A stretch of DNA of 13,805 nucleotides, taken from assembly GCA_035499215.1 (NCBI GenBank), contig DATJZH010000189.1:1-13805 (forward strand), written 5' to 3'. This document shows positions 1 to 6,424 of this stretch, one piece after another. The notes below the pieces were generated by a model. The model was not told the origin of the DNA. It was given only the letters and a program-made list of their open reading frames with translations, and made no database searches. The stretch's first letter is position 1. The number at the start of each line of letters is the position of its first letter. Position numbers and translations under genes: made by a program. This DNA is from DATJZH01 sp035499215. GTDB lineage: Bacteria; Actinomycetota; Actinomycetes; Streptosporangiales; Streptosporangiaceae.

Positions 1-390
1 CGTCGTGCCGATCATCGCCAGGATAATGCCCGAGTAGATGGGGTGACGAATGCTGCCGTACGGACCGGTTCTCACGAGTTCCGGATCAACCTTCTGAGAC
101 ATGGGCATTCCCCAGTTCCGGCCGAGGTACACCCTGGCCCACATAGACAGCGCCAGCCCCAGCAGGAAGACGGCCAGGCCGATGCCTTGCAGCCACGGGT
201 CGTTCGTGACCGTATGCCCATTGAGAACTCTAAGCCGCAGCAAGAGAAGGACGATCAGAATGACACCGAGCCGGGCGCCTGCGAACCGGGTCCATCTGGT
301 CTGGCCGGCCTTGACGCCGATGGACGCTGCGAGCCAATAGATCCAGAAGGCCAGCCAGCCTACGAAGATGACAACGTCAACGACATACAT
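1..390 (-). CDS. Isoprenylcysteine carboxyl methyltransferase (ICMT)-family membrane protein, 5' part
   Basis: The reverse strand reads open from an ATG at 390 through the left edge, giving 130 residues without a stop; the C-terminus lies outside the window. The protein opens with a hydrophobic helix (about residues 3-22), has a second around 38-50 and a third around 67-85, and carries the GPYGSIRHPIYSG block near residue 110. The R-H-P-x-Y motif is typical of the ICMT/phospholipid-methyltransferase superfamily, whose members methylate small hydrophobic or prenylated substrates at the membrane using S-adenosylmethionine. The start is supported by a GGGGAG Shine-Dalgarno (397-402) six bases upstream. 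The true substrate of bacterial members is usually unknown, so only the family is claimed. It is transcribed leftward, away from the transposase remnant. Confidence 0.8.
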   Translation of the reverse strand, partial: MYVVDVVIFVGWLAFWIYWLAASIGVKAGQTRWTRFAGARLGVILIVLLLLRLRVLNGHTVTNDPWLQGIGLAVFLLGLALSMWARVYLGRNWGMPMSQKVDPELVRTGPYGSIRHPIYSGIILAMIGTT

Positions 391-457
391 GAAGAACTCC
401 CCAACTATGGTACGACAGTGAAGCTCCTAGCTGTTGCCGGTCCTCGAGACTAACCCG

Positions 458-601
458 GTGACCGAACGCCTGCGGGTGCGTGAGATCGTCGACGACGAGG
501 GGGCGGCGCCAGTGCGGATCGTGCGCCGGGGCGCGGACTCGGTGGTGACCTGGCGGCGGGCGCAGATGGTGCTGTTGTCGGCGCAGGGCATGGAGGTGGC
601 G
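458..601 (+). pseudogene. IS630-family transposase N-terminal remnant
   Basis: A GTG at 458 opens about 48 residues that read like the start of actinobacterial IS630-type transposases: VTERLRVREI, then an acidic turn, then IVRRG, then VVTWRRAQMVLLSAQGMEVA. In intact elements this leads into the DNA-binding helix-turn-helix and then a DDE catalytic domain. Here the resemblance stops at about 601. The frame stays open to 766, but the remaining residues are low-complexity Arg/Gly/Pro and resemble nothing I know. No catalytic domain or inverted repeats are visible, so this is a dead fragment. It lies between the leftward ICMT-like gene and the 3' end of the nitrogen operon. Confidence 0.65.
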
Positions 602-757
602 GGCGACCGACCGATTGCCGACTACCTTAGCCGTGTCCGGTGCGGTCCTGACACCCTGAGGCGTCCGAGGTCGTCAGGGCCCTGCTGCGCTGCGTATCGC
701 CGATGGCGAGGGCCTGGCGGCCGGACGCAGCGATATCGTGACGCCTGGCGGGAGCTC
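602..757. other. Unassigned spacer after the transposase stub
   Basis: I see no recognisable coding similarity on either strand between the end of the transposase resemblance and the 3' end of the HemD-like gene. It may be scrambled insertion-sequence sequence. Confidence 0.4.
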
Positions 758-773
758 GCCGGTTAGTACCGGC
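758..773 (-). terminator. Small hairpin at the 3' end of the nas-nir operon
   Basis: GCCGGT and ACCGGC form a perfect 6-bp stem around a 4-base loop, and the stem overlaps the TAA stop of the HemD-like gene. There is no U-tract on either side, so termination is only a possibility; the hairpin could be incidental in DNA this GC-rich. Confidence 0.25.
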
Positions 774-1923
774 ACGGGCCGTCATGAATACTGGCTCGCT
801 CGGGTTCGTAGGCGAGCCGGTAACCCCGTTTCACCACGGTCTGGACGATGCGCGGATCGCCGAGGGCGGTCCGGAGCCTGGCCACGGCGACCTCGACGGC
901 ATGCTCGTCGCCGCCCTCGCCTGGCGTGATCCTCAGCAGATCGGAACGGGAGACAACATGACCGGGCCTGCCGATCAGTTCCCGCAGCAGGGCCATGCTC
1001 GCGCTGCTGAGCGGGACCAGCCGGTCGTCCACCACGACGGCGTGCCCGCGGACGTCCACCATGTGGCCCGCCACGGGCAGCAGCTGTCCACAGCGGACCG
1101 GAACCTGCTCGACGATCTCCCGGACCAGGGCGCCCAGCCGGCCGCGGGCGGGCTGGATCACCCGGATGTCCTCCTGCTGGAAGGGCCCGGCGGTTACCGG
1201 GCCGACGCAGGCCGGCACGACCGGCCCGCGCAGCGCGGCGCGCACGGCGCCGCCGCAGCCCAGCTCGTCGGCGGCACGCAGGAAGCTCGCCGCGGCCGGC
1301 GCGCTGGTGAACGCCACCGCGTCGAGGCCGGCGACGCTGACGGCCTGGATCAGGCGCCGCAGCGGCCCGGTGTCTTCCGGCTGCACCCAGCGATAGACGG
1401 GCACCTCGATTACGTCGGCGCCGGCGATCCGCAGAGTCTGCACGACATCGGGCAGCGGTTCGCCGTGCAACTGGACCGCGATCCTTTTCCCTTCCAGGTC
1501 GCAGGAGTCGATCAGGTGGGCCAGGACCTCGCTGGAGGACTCGGACGCCGGTGACCACGCCTCACGCAGGCCGGAGGCGCGGATCGCGCCGCGGGCCTTC
1601 GGGCCGCGCGCCAGCACGGTAGAGCGGTCGATAGCCGCGGTCAGCTTCTCGGCAACGCCCCAGGTGTCGGCGGCCTCGATCCACCCGCGGAACCCGATGC
1701 CCGTCATGGCGACGACGATGTCCAGCGGAGCGTCGAGGCAGCGTTCGGTCGCGGCGCGCAGCTCGCTGTCGTCGGCCACCGGCACGATCCTGATCGCGGG
1801 CGCGTAGACCACTTTCGCGCCACGGCGTTCCAGCGCCGCGCCGAACTCCTCGCGGCGGCCGGCCGCGGTAATGCCGATCGTGTAACCAGCCAGCGGCTCG
1901 ATTCCCGCCGCATCACCGCTCAC
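763..1923 (-). CDS. Uroporphyrinogen-III synthase (HemD)-like protein fused to an OmpR-type winged-helix domain
   Basis: This 386-residue protein has two parts. Residues about 10-270 match the HemD fold: a YTIGITAAGRREEF start, the PAIRIVPV strand, and VYRW and AVAFTSAPAA segments of the bilobal synthase. Residues about 285-372 form a winged helix of the OmpR/PhoB C-terminal type, ending with the typical AVEVAVARLRTAL recognition helix and VVKRGYRL wing. HemD cyclises hydroxymethylbilane to uroporphyrinogen III, the precursor of the siroheme needed by NirB. The same fusion (Rv0260c type) is known near nitrite/nitrate genes in other actinobacteria and is generally treated as a regulator. The GTG start (1923) overlaps the nirD stop as GTGA, which makes this the last gene of the operon. 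Whether the synthase half is still catalytic cannot be seen here; it may act as a tetrapyrrole or nitrogen sensor. Confidence 0.88.
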   Translation of the reverse strand: MSGDAAGIEPLAGYTIGITAAGRREEFGAALERRGAKVVYAPAIRIVPVADDSELRAATERCLDAPLDIVVAMTGIGFRGWIEAADTWGVAEKLTAAIDRSTVLARGPKARGAIRASGLREAWSPASESSSEVLAHLIDSCDLEGKRIAVQLHGEPLPDVVQTLRIAGADVIEVPVYRWVQPEDTGPLRRLIQAVSVAGLDAVAFTSAPAAASFLRAADELGCGGAVRAALRGPVVPACVGPVTAGPFQQEDIRVIQPARGRLGALVREIVEQVPVRCGQLLPVAGHMVDVRGHAVVVDDRLVPLSSASMALLRELIGRPGHVVSRSDLLRITPGEGGDEHAVEVAVARLRTALGDPRIVQTVVKRGYRLAYEPERASIHDGPCRY

Positions 1924-2285
1924 CCGGCCGCCACCTCGACCAGACCATCGCGGGTTCGCACGTCAAAGACCGGCACGGCGACCGTCTCGTCGTCGAGGCA
2001 GGTCCCGGTGCGCAGATCGAAGACCTGCTTGTGCAGCGGGGATGCGACGGTCGGGATCTGACCCCGGCTGCCCACGATTCCGCGGGAGAGCACAAACGCG
2101 CCGGTATAGGGATCCTGGTTGCCGATCGCGTGCAGCGTGCCGTCGAACATGCGGAACAGCGCCACCTGCACCCGGCCGACCAGGGCCGCGACACCCCGCT
2201 CGGGCTGCAGGTCGCAGTAGCGGCAGACCGCCGTCCACGCGCCTGCCGACGGCGCTGTGATCGACTCCGCTGCTGCGCTGGTCAT
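1920..2285 (-). CDS. nirD: Assimilatory nitrite reductase [NAD(P)H] small subunit
   Basis: The 121-residue product has the NirD fold, which is Rieske-like without the cluster: VCRYCDLQPERGVAALV, then VALFRMFDGTLHAIGNQDP, RGIVGSRG, SPLHKQVFDLRTGTCLDD and VPVFDVRTRDG. The CxH...CxxH ligand pairs of true Rieske proteins are absent, as expected for NirD. The small subunit assembles with NirB, which reduces nitrite to ammonium in the cytoplasm. The ATG at 2285 overlaps the nirB stop as ATGA, so translation is probably coupled. The frame continues upstream to 2456, but that extension is Arg/Pro/Gly-rich, lies inside nirB and lacks family similarity, so the ATG at 2285 is preferred. Confidence 0.92.
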   Translation of the reverse strand: MTSAAAESITAPSAGAWTAVCRYCDLQPERGVAALVGRVQVALFRMFDGTLHAIGNQDPYTGAFVLSRGIVGSRGQIPTVASPLHKQVFDLRTGTCLDDETVAVPVFDVRTRDGLVEVAAG

Positions 2286-4204
2286 CGGGCCACCTGCAGC
2301 GCCGCCCCGGCCACCCGCACCGGCGCCGGCGGCGGGGCCGGGCGGGGCTGGCCGCGCTGCGAGACGAAGGCGATGCTCGGATCCGGCGTGCCGGGGGCGT
2401 TGACGAAGGACACGAACCGGCGCAGTCGCTCGGGGTCGGCCAGTACCGCGGCCCATTCGTCTTCGTACCGCTCGACGTGCCGGGCCATCGCCGCGTCGAG
2501 TTCGCCGCCGATCCCCAGGCTGTCATTGACGATGACAGAGCGCAGGTAGTCCAGGCCGCCCTCCAGCGTCTGCAGCCAGCTGGCGGTGCGTTGCAGCCGG
2601 TCGGCGGTGCGGATGTAGAACATGATGAACCGGTCGATGGTGCGGACCAAGGTCTCGGTGTCGATGCCGGCCAGCAGCAGATCAGCATGGCGCGGCCGGA
2701 ATCCGCCGTTGCCGCCGACGTAGAGGTTCCAGCCGTTCTCGGCGGCGATGACGCCGATGTCCTTGCTCTGCGCCTCGGCGCATTCGCGTGCGCAGCCTGA
2801 GACCCCAGCCTTGATCTTGTGCGGCGAGCGGATGCCCCGGTACCGCAGTTCCAGCTCGATCGCCAGCGCCACCGAGTCCTGCACGCCGTAGCGGCACCAG
2901 GTAGAGCCGACGCAGGACTTCACCGTCCGGAGGGCCTTGCCGTAGGCGTGCCCGGACTCGAACCCGGCGTCCACCAGCCGCCGCCAGATCGCCGGCAGCT
3001 GCTCGACTCTGGCGCCGAGCAGGTCAATGCGCTGCCCGCCGGTGATCTTCGTGTAGAGGCCGAAGTCGCGGGCGACCTCGCCGACGACGATGAGCTTCTC
3101 CGGGGTGACCTCGCCCCCGGCGATGCGCGGCACCACCGAGTAGGTGCCGTTGCGCTGGATGTTGGCCAGGAAGTGGTCGTTGGTGTCCTGCAGTGCCGCC
3201 TGCTCGCCGTCCAGAATGTGGCCGTGCCCGAGGCTGGCCAGGATGGAGGCGGCCACCGGCTTGCAGATGTCGCAGCCCCGGCCGCGGCCGTGCCGCTCGA
3301 TCAGCTCGGTGAACGTGCCGATCCCGCTTACCCGGACGATGTCGAAAAGCTGGGCGCGGGTCTGGGCGAAGTGCTCGCACAGCGCCGGGCTCACGGCGAC
3401 GCCGCTGTCGGCCAGCAACGTCTTCAGCAGCGGGACACAGGAGCCGCAGCCTGTCCCGGCCTTGGTGGCGGCCTTGATGCCGCAGACATCCGCCAGGCCA
3501 CGGCTGCTGATCGCGGTGCAGATCGCGTCCTTGGTCACGGCATGGCAGGAGCAGACCTGCGCATCGCCGGGCAGCGCGCCGATGCCAGCCCCGGTGCCCG
3601 CGCCCGCTGGGGCGATCATCGTCACCGGATCGCCGGGGAGCGGGCGCCCGACCAGCGGCCGCAGTGTGGCGTATCTCGAGGCGTCGCCGACGAGTACCCC
3701 GCCGAGCAGGGTCTTCGCGTCGTCGGAGACGACAAGCTTGGCATAGCTGCGCTCAACCGGGTTGCTGAGCGTCACCTCGAGCGCGCCGTCGGCGGCGGCC
3801 AGGGCGTCGCCGAAACTGGCGACGTCGACGCCCATCAGCTTGAGCTTGGTGGAGGTGTCGGCGGCGGTGAAGCTGGCAGTGCCGCCGGTGAGCCGGTCGG
3901 CCAGCACCTCGGCCATCGCGTAGCCAGGCGCGACCAGGCCGTAGACCCGCCCGCCGATGCAGGCGCATTCACCGATGCCGTAGACGTCCGGATCGGAGGT
4001 ACGGCACCCGTCGTCGACCACGACGCCTCCACGCTGACCGACGGCCAGGCCGGCATCGCGGGCAAGCTGGTCACGCGGGCGTACGCCCGCCGAGAAGACG
4101 ACGATGTCGAGGCGCAGCTCGGTCCCGTCGGCCAGGGTGGCCAGCATCCGGCCGCGCTCGCCCCGGATCGAGGTGACCGACGTGCCCAGGTGCACGGGTG
4201 ACAT
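2282..4204 (-). CDS. nirB: Nitrite reductase large subunit NirB, C-terminal part (after the frameshift)
   Basis: This frame encodes the rest of NirB after the break. Numbering by the reconstructed 850-residue protein: the end of the FAD/NAD-binding oxidoreductase domain (214-about 310, with VYGIGECACIGG); a BFD-type [2Fe-2S] domain with Cys 428, 430, 463 and 466; a second BFD-like segment with CDIC (521, 524); a ferredoxin-like half-domain; and the siroheme/[4Fe-4S] domain with C-X5-C (641, 647) and C-X3-C (681, 685). All cofactor ligands for six-electron reduction of nitrite to ammonia are present. An ATG at 4204 preceded by GAGG six bases upstream could restart translation on this part, but natural NirB begins far upstream. 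The stop overlaps the nirD ATG. The sequence looks fully maintained, so a single-base error in assembly or a recent mutation are both plausible. Confidence 0.88.
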   Translation of the reverse strand: MSPVHLGTSVTSIRGERGRMLATLADGTELRLDIVVFSAGVRPRDQLARDAGLAVGQRGGVVVDDGCRTSDPDVYGIGECACIGGRVYGLVAPGYAMAEVLADRLTGGTASFTAADTSTKLKLMGVDVASFGDALAAADGALEVTLSNPVERSYAKLVVSDDAKTLLGGVLVGDASRYATLRPLVGRPLPGDPVTMIAPAGAGTGAGIGALPGDAQVCSCHAVTKDAICTAISSRGLADVCGIKAATKAGTGCGSCVPLLKTLLADSGVAVSPALCEHFAQTRAQLFDIVRVSGIGTFTELIERHGRGRGCDICKPVAASILASLGHGHILDGEQAALQDTNDHFLANIQRNGTYSVVPRIAGGEVTPEKLIVVGEVARDFGLYTKITGGQRIDLLGARVEQLPAIWRRLVDAGFESGHAYGKALRTVKSCVGSTWCRYGVQDSVALAIELELRYRGIRSPHKIKAGVSGCARECAEAQSKDIGVIAAENGWNLYVGGNGGFRPRHADLLLAGIDTETLVRTIDRFIMFYIRTADRLQRTASWLQTLEGGLDYLRSVIVNDSLGIGGELDAAMARHVERYEDEWAAVLADPERLRRFVSFVNAPGTPDPSIAFVSQRGQPRPAPPPAPVRVAGAALQVAR

Positions 4205-4835
4205 CCAGGTCCTCGATGAGCTCGCGCAGCAGGGCGCCGCCGCCTTCGTCGACTTGCAGCGGCATCAGCCGGGGAGCGAGTTCCACAACGTGCGGGGACA
4301 TCCCGAGCAGGCGCAGTGCGCGAGCCGCCTCCAGACCGAGCAGCCCGCCGCCGACCACCATGCCGGTGCGCCCGCCGGGTCTGGCTGCTGCCGCATAGGC
4401 GGCCGCCGCGCGGATCGCGTCGAGGTCGTCCAGGGTGCGGTAGACGAAACACCCCGGCAGGTCCCTGCCGGGCACCGGCGGGACGAACGGGTATGAGCCG
4501 GTGGCCAGAACCAGCGCGTCGTAGCCGATGCCGCGGCCGCGGCTGGTGGTGACGGTGCGCGCGGAGCGGTCGATGGCCGTCACGGCCTCGCCCACATGCA
4601 GCGCGTAGCCGCCGGAGTCGTAGCAGCCCTCGGCGACGACATCGAGGTCGGCTGCGGCGACGCCGTCGAAGTAGGACGACAACGCCACCCGGTCGTAGGC
4701 GCGTCGTGGCTCCTCCGACAAGGCGGTAACCCGCCAGCTTCGGCCGGCGTCACGGTCGCGCAGGGCCTCCACCAGCCGCTGGCCGATCATGCCGTTGCCG
4801 ACGACCACGAGGTGGCGTTGCGGGTTGCCGTGCAT
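4071..4835 (-). CDS. nirB: Nitrite reductase large subunit NirB, N-terminal FAD/NAD(P)H-binding part (before the frameshift)
   Basis: From ATG 4835 the frame encodes the Rossmann start of NirB: VVVGNGMIGQRLVEAL (FAD-binding GxGxxG), EEPRRAYDRVALSSYF, the ATGSYPFVPPVPG loop, and the NAD-binding VVGGGLLGLEAARAL. NirB similarity holds to ELIEDLDVT (residue 213). The frame then leaves the NirB sequence and runs about 41 unrelated residues to a stop at 4071, giving 254 residues in all. NirB sequence resumes in another frame at VHLGTSVTSI. The start has a GAGGAG Shine-Dalgarno (4842-4847) six bases away. An alternative ATG at 4853 would overlap the nasB stop as ATGA. If the frameshift is real, this product lacks part of its pyridine-nucleotide domain and all redox centres. 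Confidence 0.85.
   Translation of the reverse strand: MHGNPQRHLVVVGNGMIGQRLVEALRDRDAGRSWRVTALSEEPRRAYDRVALSSYFDGVAAADLDVVAEGCYDSGGYALHVGEAVTAIDRSARTVTTSRGRGIGYDALVLATGSYPFVPPVPGRDLPGCFVYRTLDDLDAIRAAAAYAAAARPGGRTGMVVGGGLLGLEAARALRLLGMSPHVVELAPRLMPLQVDEGGGALLRELIEDLDVTRAPGHVGHLDPGRARPDAGHPGRRDRAAPRHRRLLGGRTPA
4196..4198 (-). other. nirB: Frameshift site splitting nirB
   Basis: On the coding strand the codons GTC ACC are followed by one extra C before GTG CAC CTG. Removing one base from this three-base run (GGG on the + strand) joins LDVT to VHLGTSV in one frame and gives a continuous NirB of 850 residues, the usual length for the family. The interval 2282-4835 is 2554 bases, one more than a multiple of three. 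This looks like a one-base insertion or a sequencing error. Confidence 0.9.
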
Positions 4836-4841
4836 GCTCAG

Positions 4842-4847
4842 CTCCTC
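4842..4847 (-). promoter_or_regulatory. nirB: Shine-Dalgarno deciding the nirB start
   Basis: GAGGAG on the coding strand lies six bases before ATG 4835. It favours that start over the ATG at 4853, which overlaps the nasB stop and lies just upstream of this motif. Confidence 0.6.
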
Positions 4848-4849
4848 TG

Positions 4850-6424
4850 TCATGCGGTCGCGCGTGCTGTGAGCAGCTGGCCGTGGTCCGGCGGGCAGCC
4901 AGCTGCGGACTCGGCTGCGGGCTCGCCTGGCTGCGTGCCGACGGCGGCCAGCCAGGCGACGATCCCCTCGACCGCGTCGCGGCAGGTTCCGCAGCCGGTC
5001 ATGGCCCGGGTGCGGGCCCCGATCTCCTCCACCCGCCGGGCCCCGTCCTGCCAGGCTGCGCAGATGCCGCCCTTGGTGACGCCATTGCACTGGCAGATGG
5101 TCGCTCGCCCGGGGAGCACGGCCGGTGACTGCGCGGCCGTCGCCGGGGCATTGCGGCGGGCCATGAGCAGGACAGCCCTATCCGCCGGCAGGGCTGCGCC
5201 ACGGTCGAACAGCTGCGTGATCGTGCCGGCGGTCCGGGTGTCGCCGAGTAGAATCGCGCCGGTCAGTCGGCCGCCGCGCACGACCAGCTTCTGATAGACA
5301 CCGCGGGAGTAATCCATGAAGCGGATCACCTCGACGCCGCCCGTATCGGCGTCATCCTCGGGAGCGTTACCGTCCTCGCCCGCCGCGGACTCGCCGAGAC
5401 TGGCCAGCTCGATGCCCGCAGCCTTCAGGCGGGTCACGGTCAGCGAGCCCGCGTAGCTCACCGGTTCCCCCGGCCGGGTGATGACCTGCGCGGCGACCCG
5501 CGCCTGCTCCCAGGCGGGCGCAACCAGCCCGTACGTCTGGCCGCGATGGTCGGCGCACTCGCCGATCGCGAAGATGACTGGATCGGTGCTGCTGCGCAGC
5601 CCGTCGTCCACGACGACTCCGGCGGCGACGGCCAGGCCAGCCTGCCGGGCCAGTCCCGCCCGGGGGCGGGCGCCGCAGCACAGCACAAGCAGATCAGCGT
5701 CCAGCGCACTGCCGTCGGTCAGCACGACGCCGCGCACCCGGTGCTCCCCGCGAGCTGCCCGCACCCCCGCGCCCGGGCGCACTTGCACCCCGAGGGAACG
5801 TGCGGTGCGGCTGAGCACGCGGGACGCGTCGGTGTCGAGCTGGCGTTCCATCAGCCGGGCGCCGCGCTGGACCAGGGTCACCGGCAGGCCACGTCCGGCC
5901 AGGCCACAGGCCGTTTCCAGGCCCAGCACCCCCGCGCCGACCACCACCGCGTGCTCGGCGTTCGCGGCGAGCCGGTCAATGGCAACGCAATCCGCGAGCG
6001 TGCGAAAGGCCACCGCACCCGGCAGCAGCTGCCCATCGCCGCGGACCAGGCCATCGACCGGCGGCAGCACCGCGATGCTGCCGGTCGCCAGCACGAGAAT
6101 GTCATAAGGCAGCGCGGGGCCGTCATCGAGATGCACACGTCGGGCGATGCGGTCAATCCGGACCACCGTTGTGCCGGTGCGCAGCGTCACCCCCTGCTCT
6201 GCGTACCACTGCTCGCTGGCCAGCTCGATGCTGCCCGCGCCGGTGACACCCGCGAGCACGTTCGGCAGCTGCATCCGGTTGTAGGCCCCGCCGGGCTCCT
6301 CGCCGATTACGGTGATCGCCAGCCGCCGGGCGGAGTCCCGCGCCAGCACCTCCTGCACGAAGCGGCAGCCCGCCATCCCGTTGCCGACAACCACGAGCCG
6401 CTGCGGGTGAGAGCCCGGCGTCAT
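4850..6424 (-). CDS. nasB: Assimilatory nitrate reductase electron-transfer subunit, FAD-dependent with C-terminal [2Fe-2S] domain
   Basis: The 524-residue protein starts with an FAD-binding Rossmann motif (VVVGNGMAGCRF, residues 11-22), has ATGS near 113-116, the NAD(P)-binding motif VVVGAGVLGLETACGL (160-175) and the second FAD-contact motif FAIGECADHRGQ (285-296). The C-terminus is a BFD-type [2Fe-2S] domain with Cys 444, 446, 478 and 481. This matches NasB-type subunits, which take electrons from NAD(P)H and pass them to the molybdenum subunit; it resembles the NirB N-terminus but has no siroheme domain. Residues 345-363 form an acidic, low-complexity insert. The ATG at 6424 overlaps the nasC stop as ATGA. 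The open frame extends upstream to 6898, but that part is inside nasC and unlike the family. It could also be annotated simply as an NAD(P)/FAD-dependent oxidoreductase. Confidence 0.88.
   Translation of the reverse strand: MTPGSHPQRLVVVGNGMAGCRFVQEVLARDSARRLAITVIGEEPGGAYNRMQLPNVLAGVTGAGSIELASEQWYAEQGVTLRTGTTVVRIDRIARRVHLDDGPALPYDILVLATGSIAVLPPVDGLVRGDGQLLPGAVAFRTLADCVAIDRLAANAEHAVVVGAGVLGLETACGLAGRGLPVTLVQRGARLMERQLDTDASRVLSRTARSLGVQVRPGAGVRAARGEHRVRGVVLTDGSALDADLLVLCCGARPRAGLARQAGLAVAAGVVVDDGLRSSTDPVIFAIGECADHRGQTYGLVAPAWEQARVAAQVITRPGEPVSYAGSLTVTRLKAAGIELASLGESAAGEDGNAPEDDADTGGVEVIRFMDYSRGVYQKLVVRGGRLTGAILLGDTRTAGTITQLFDRGAALPADRAVLLMARRNAPATAAQSPAVLPGRATICQCNGVTKGGICAAWQDGARRVEEIGARTRAMTGCGTCRDAVEGIVAWLAAVGTQPGEPAAESAAGCPPDHGQLLTARATA

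Noticed and set aside
2819..4201. A 460-residue open frame on the + strand opposite nirB
   Set aside because: It mirrors NirB codons, has low-complexity composition and no ribosome site or family similarity; it is a high-GC antisense artefact.
4193..4204. Programmed +1 ribosomal frameshift in nirB
   Set aside because: The ACC-C-GTG context has no slow stop or rare codon and no good re-pairing in the new frame; NirB is not known to use recoding.
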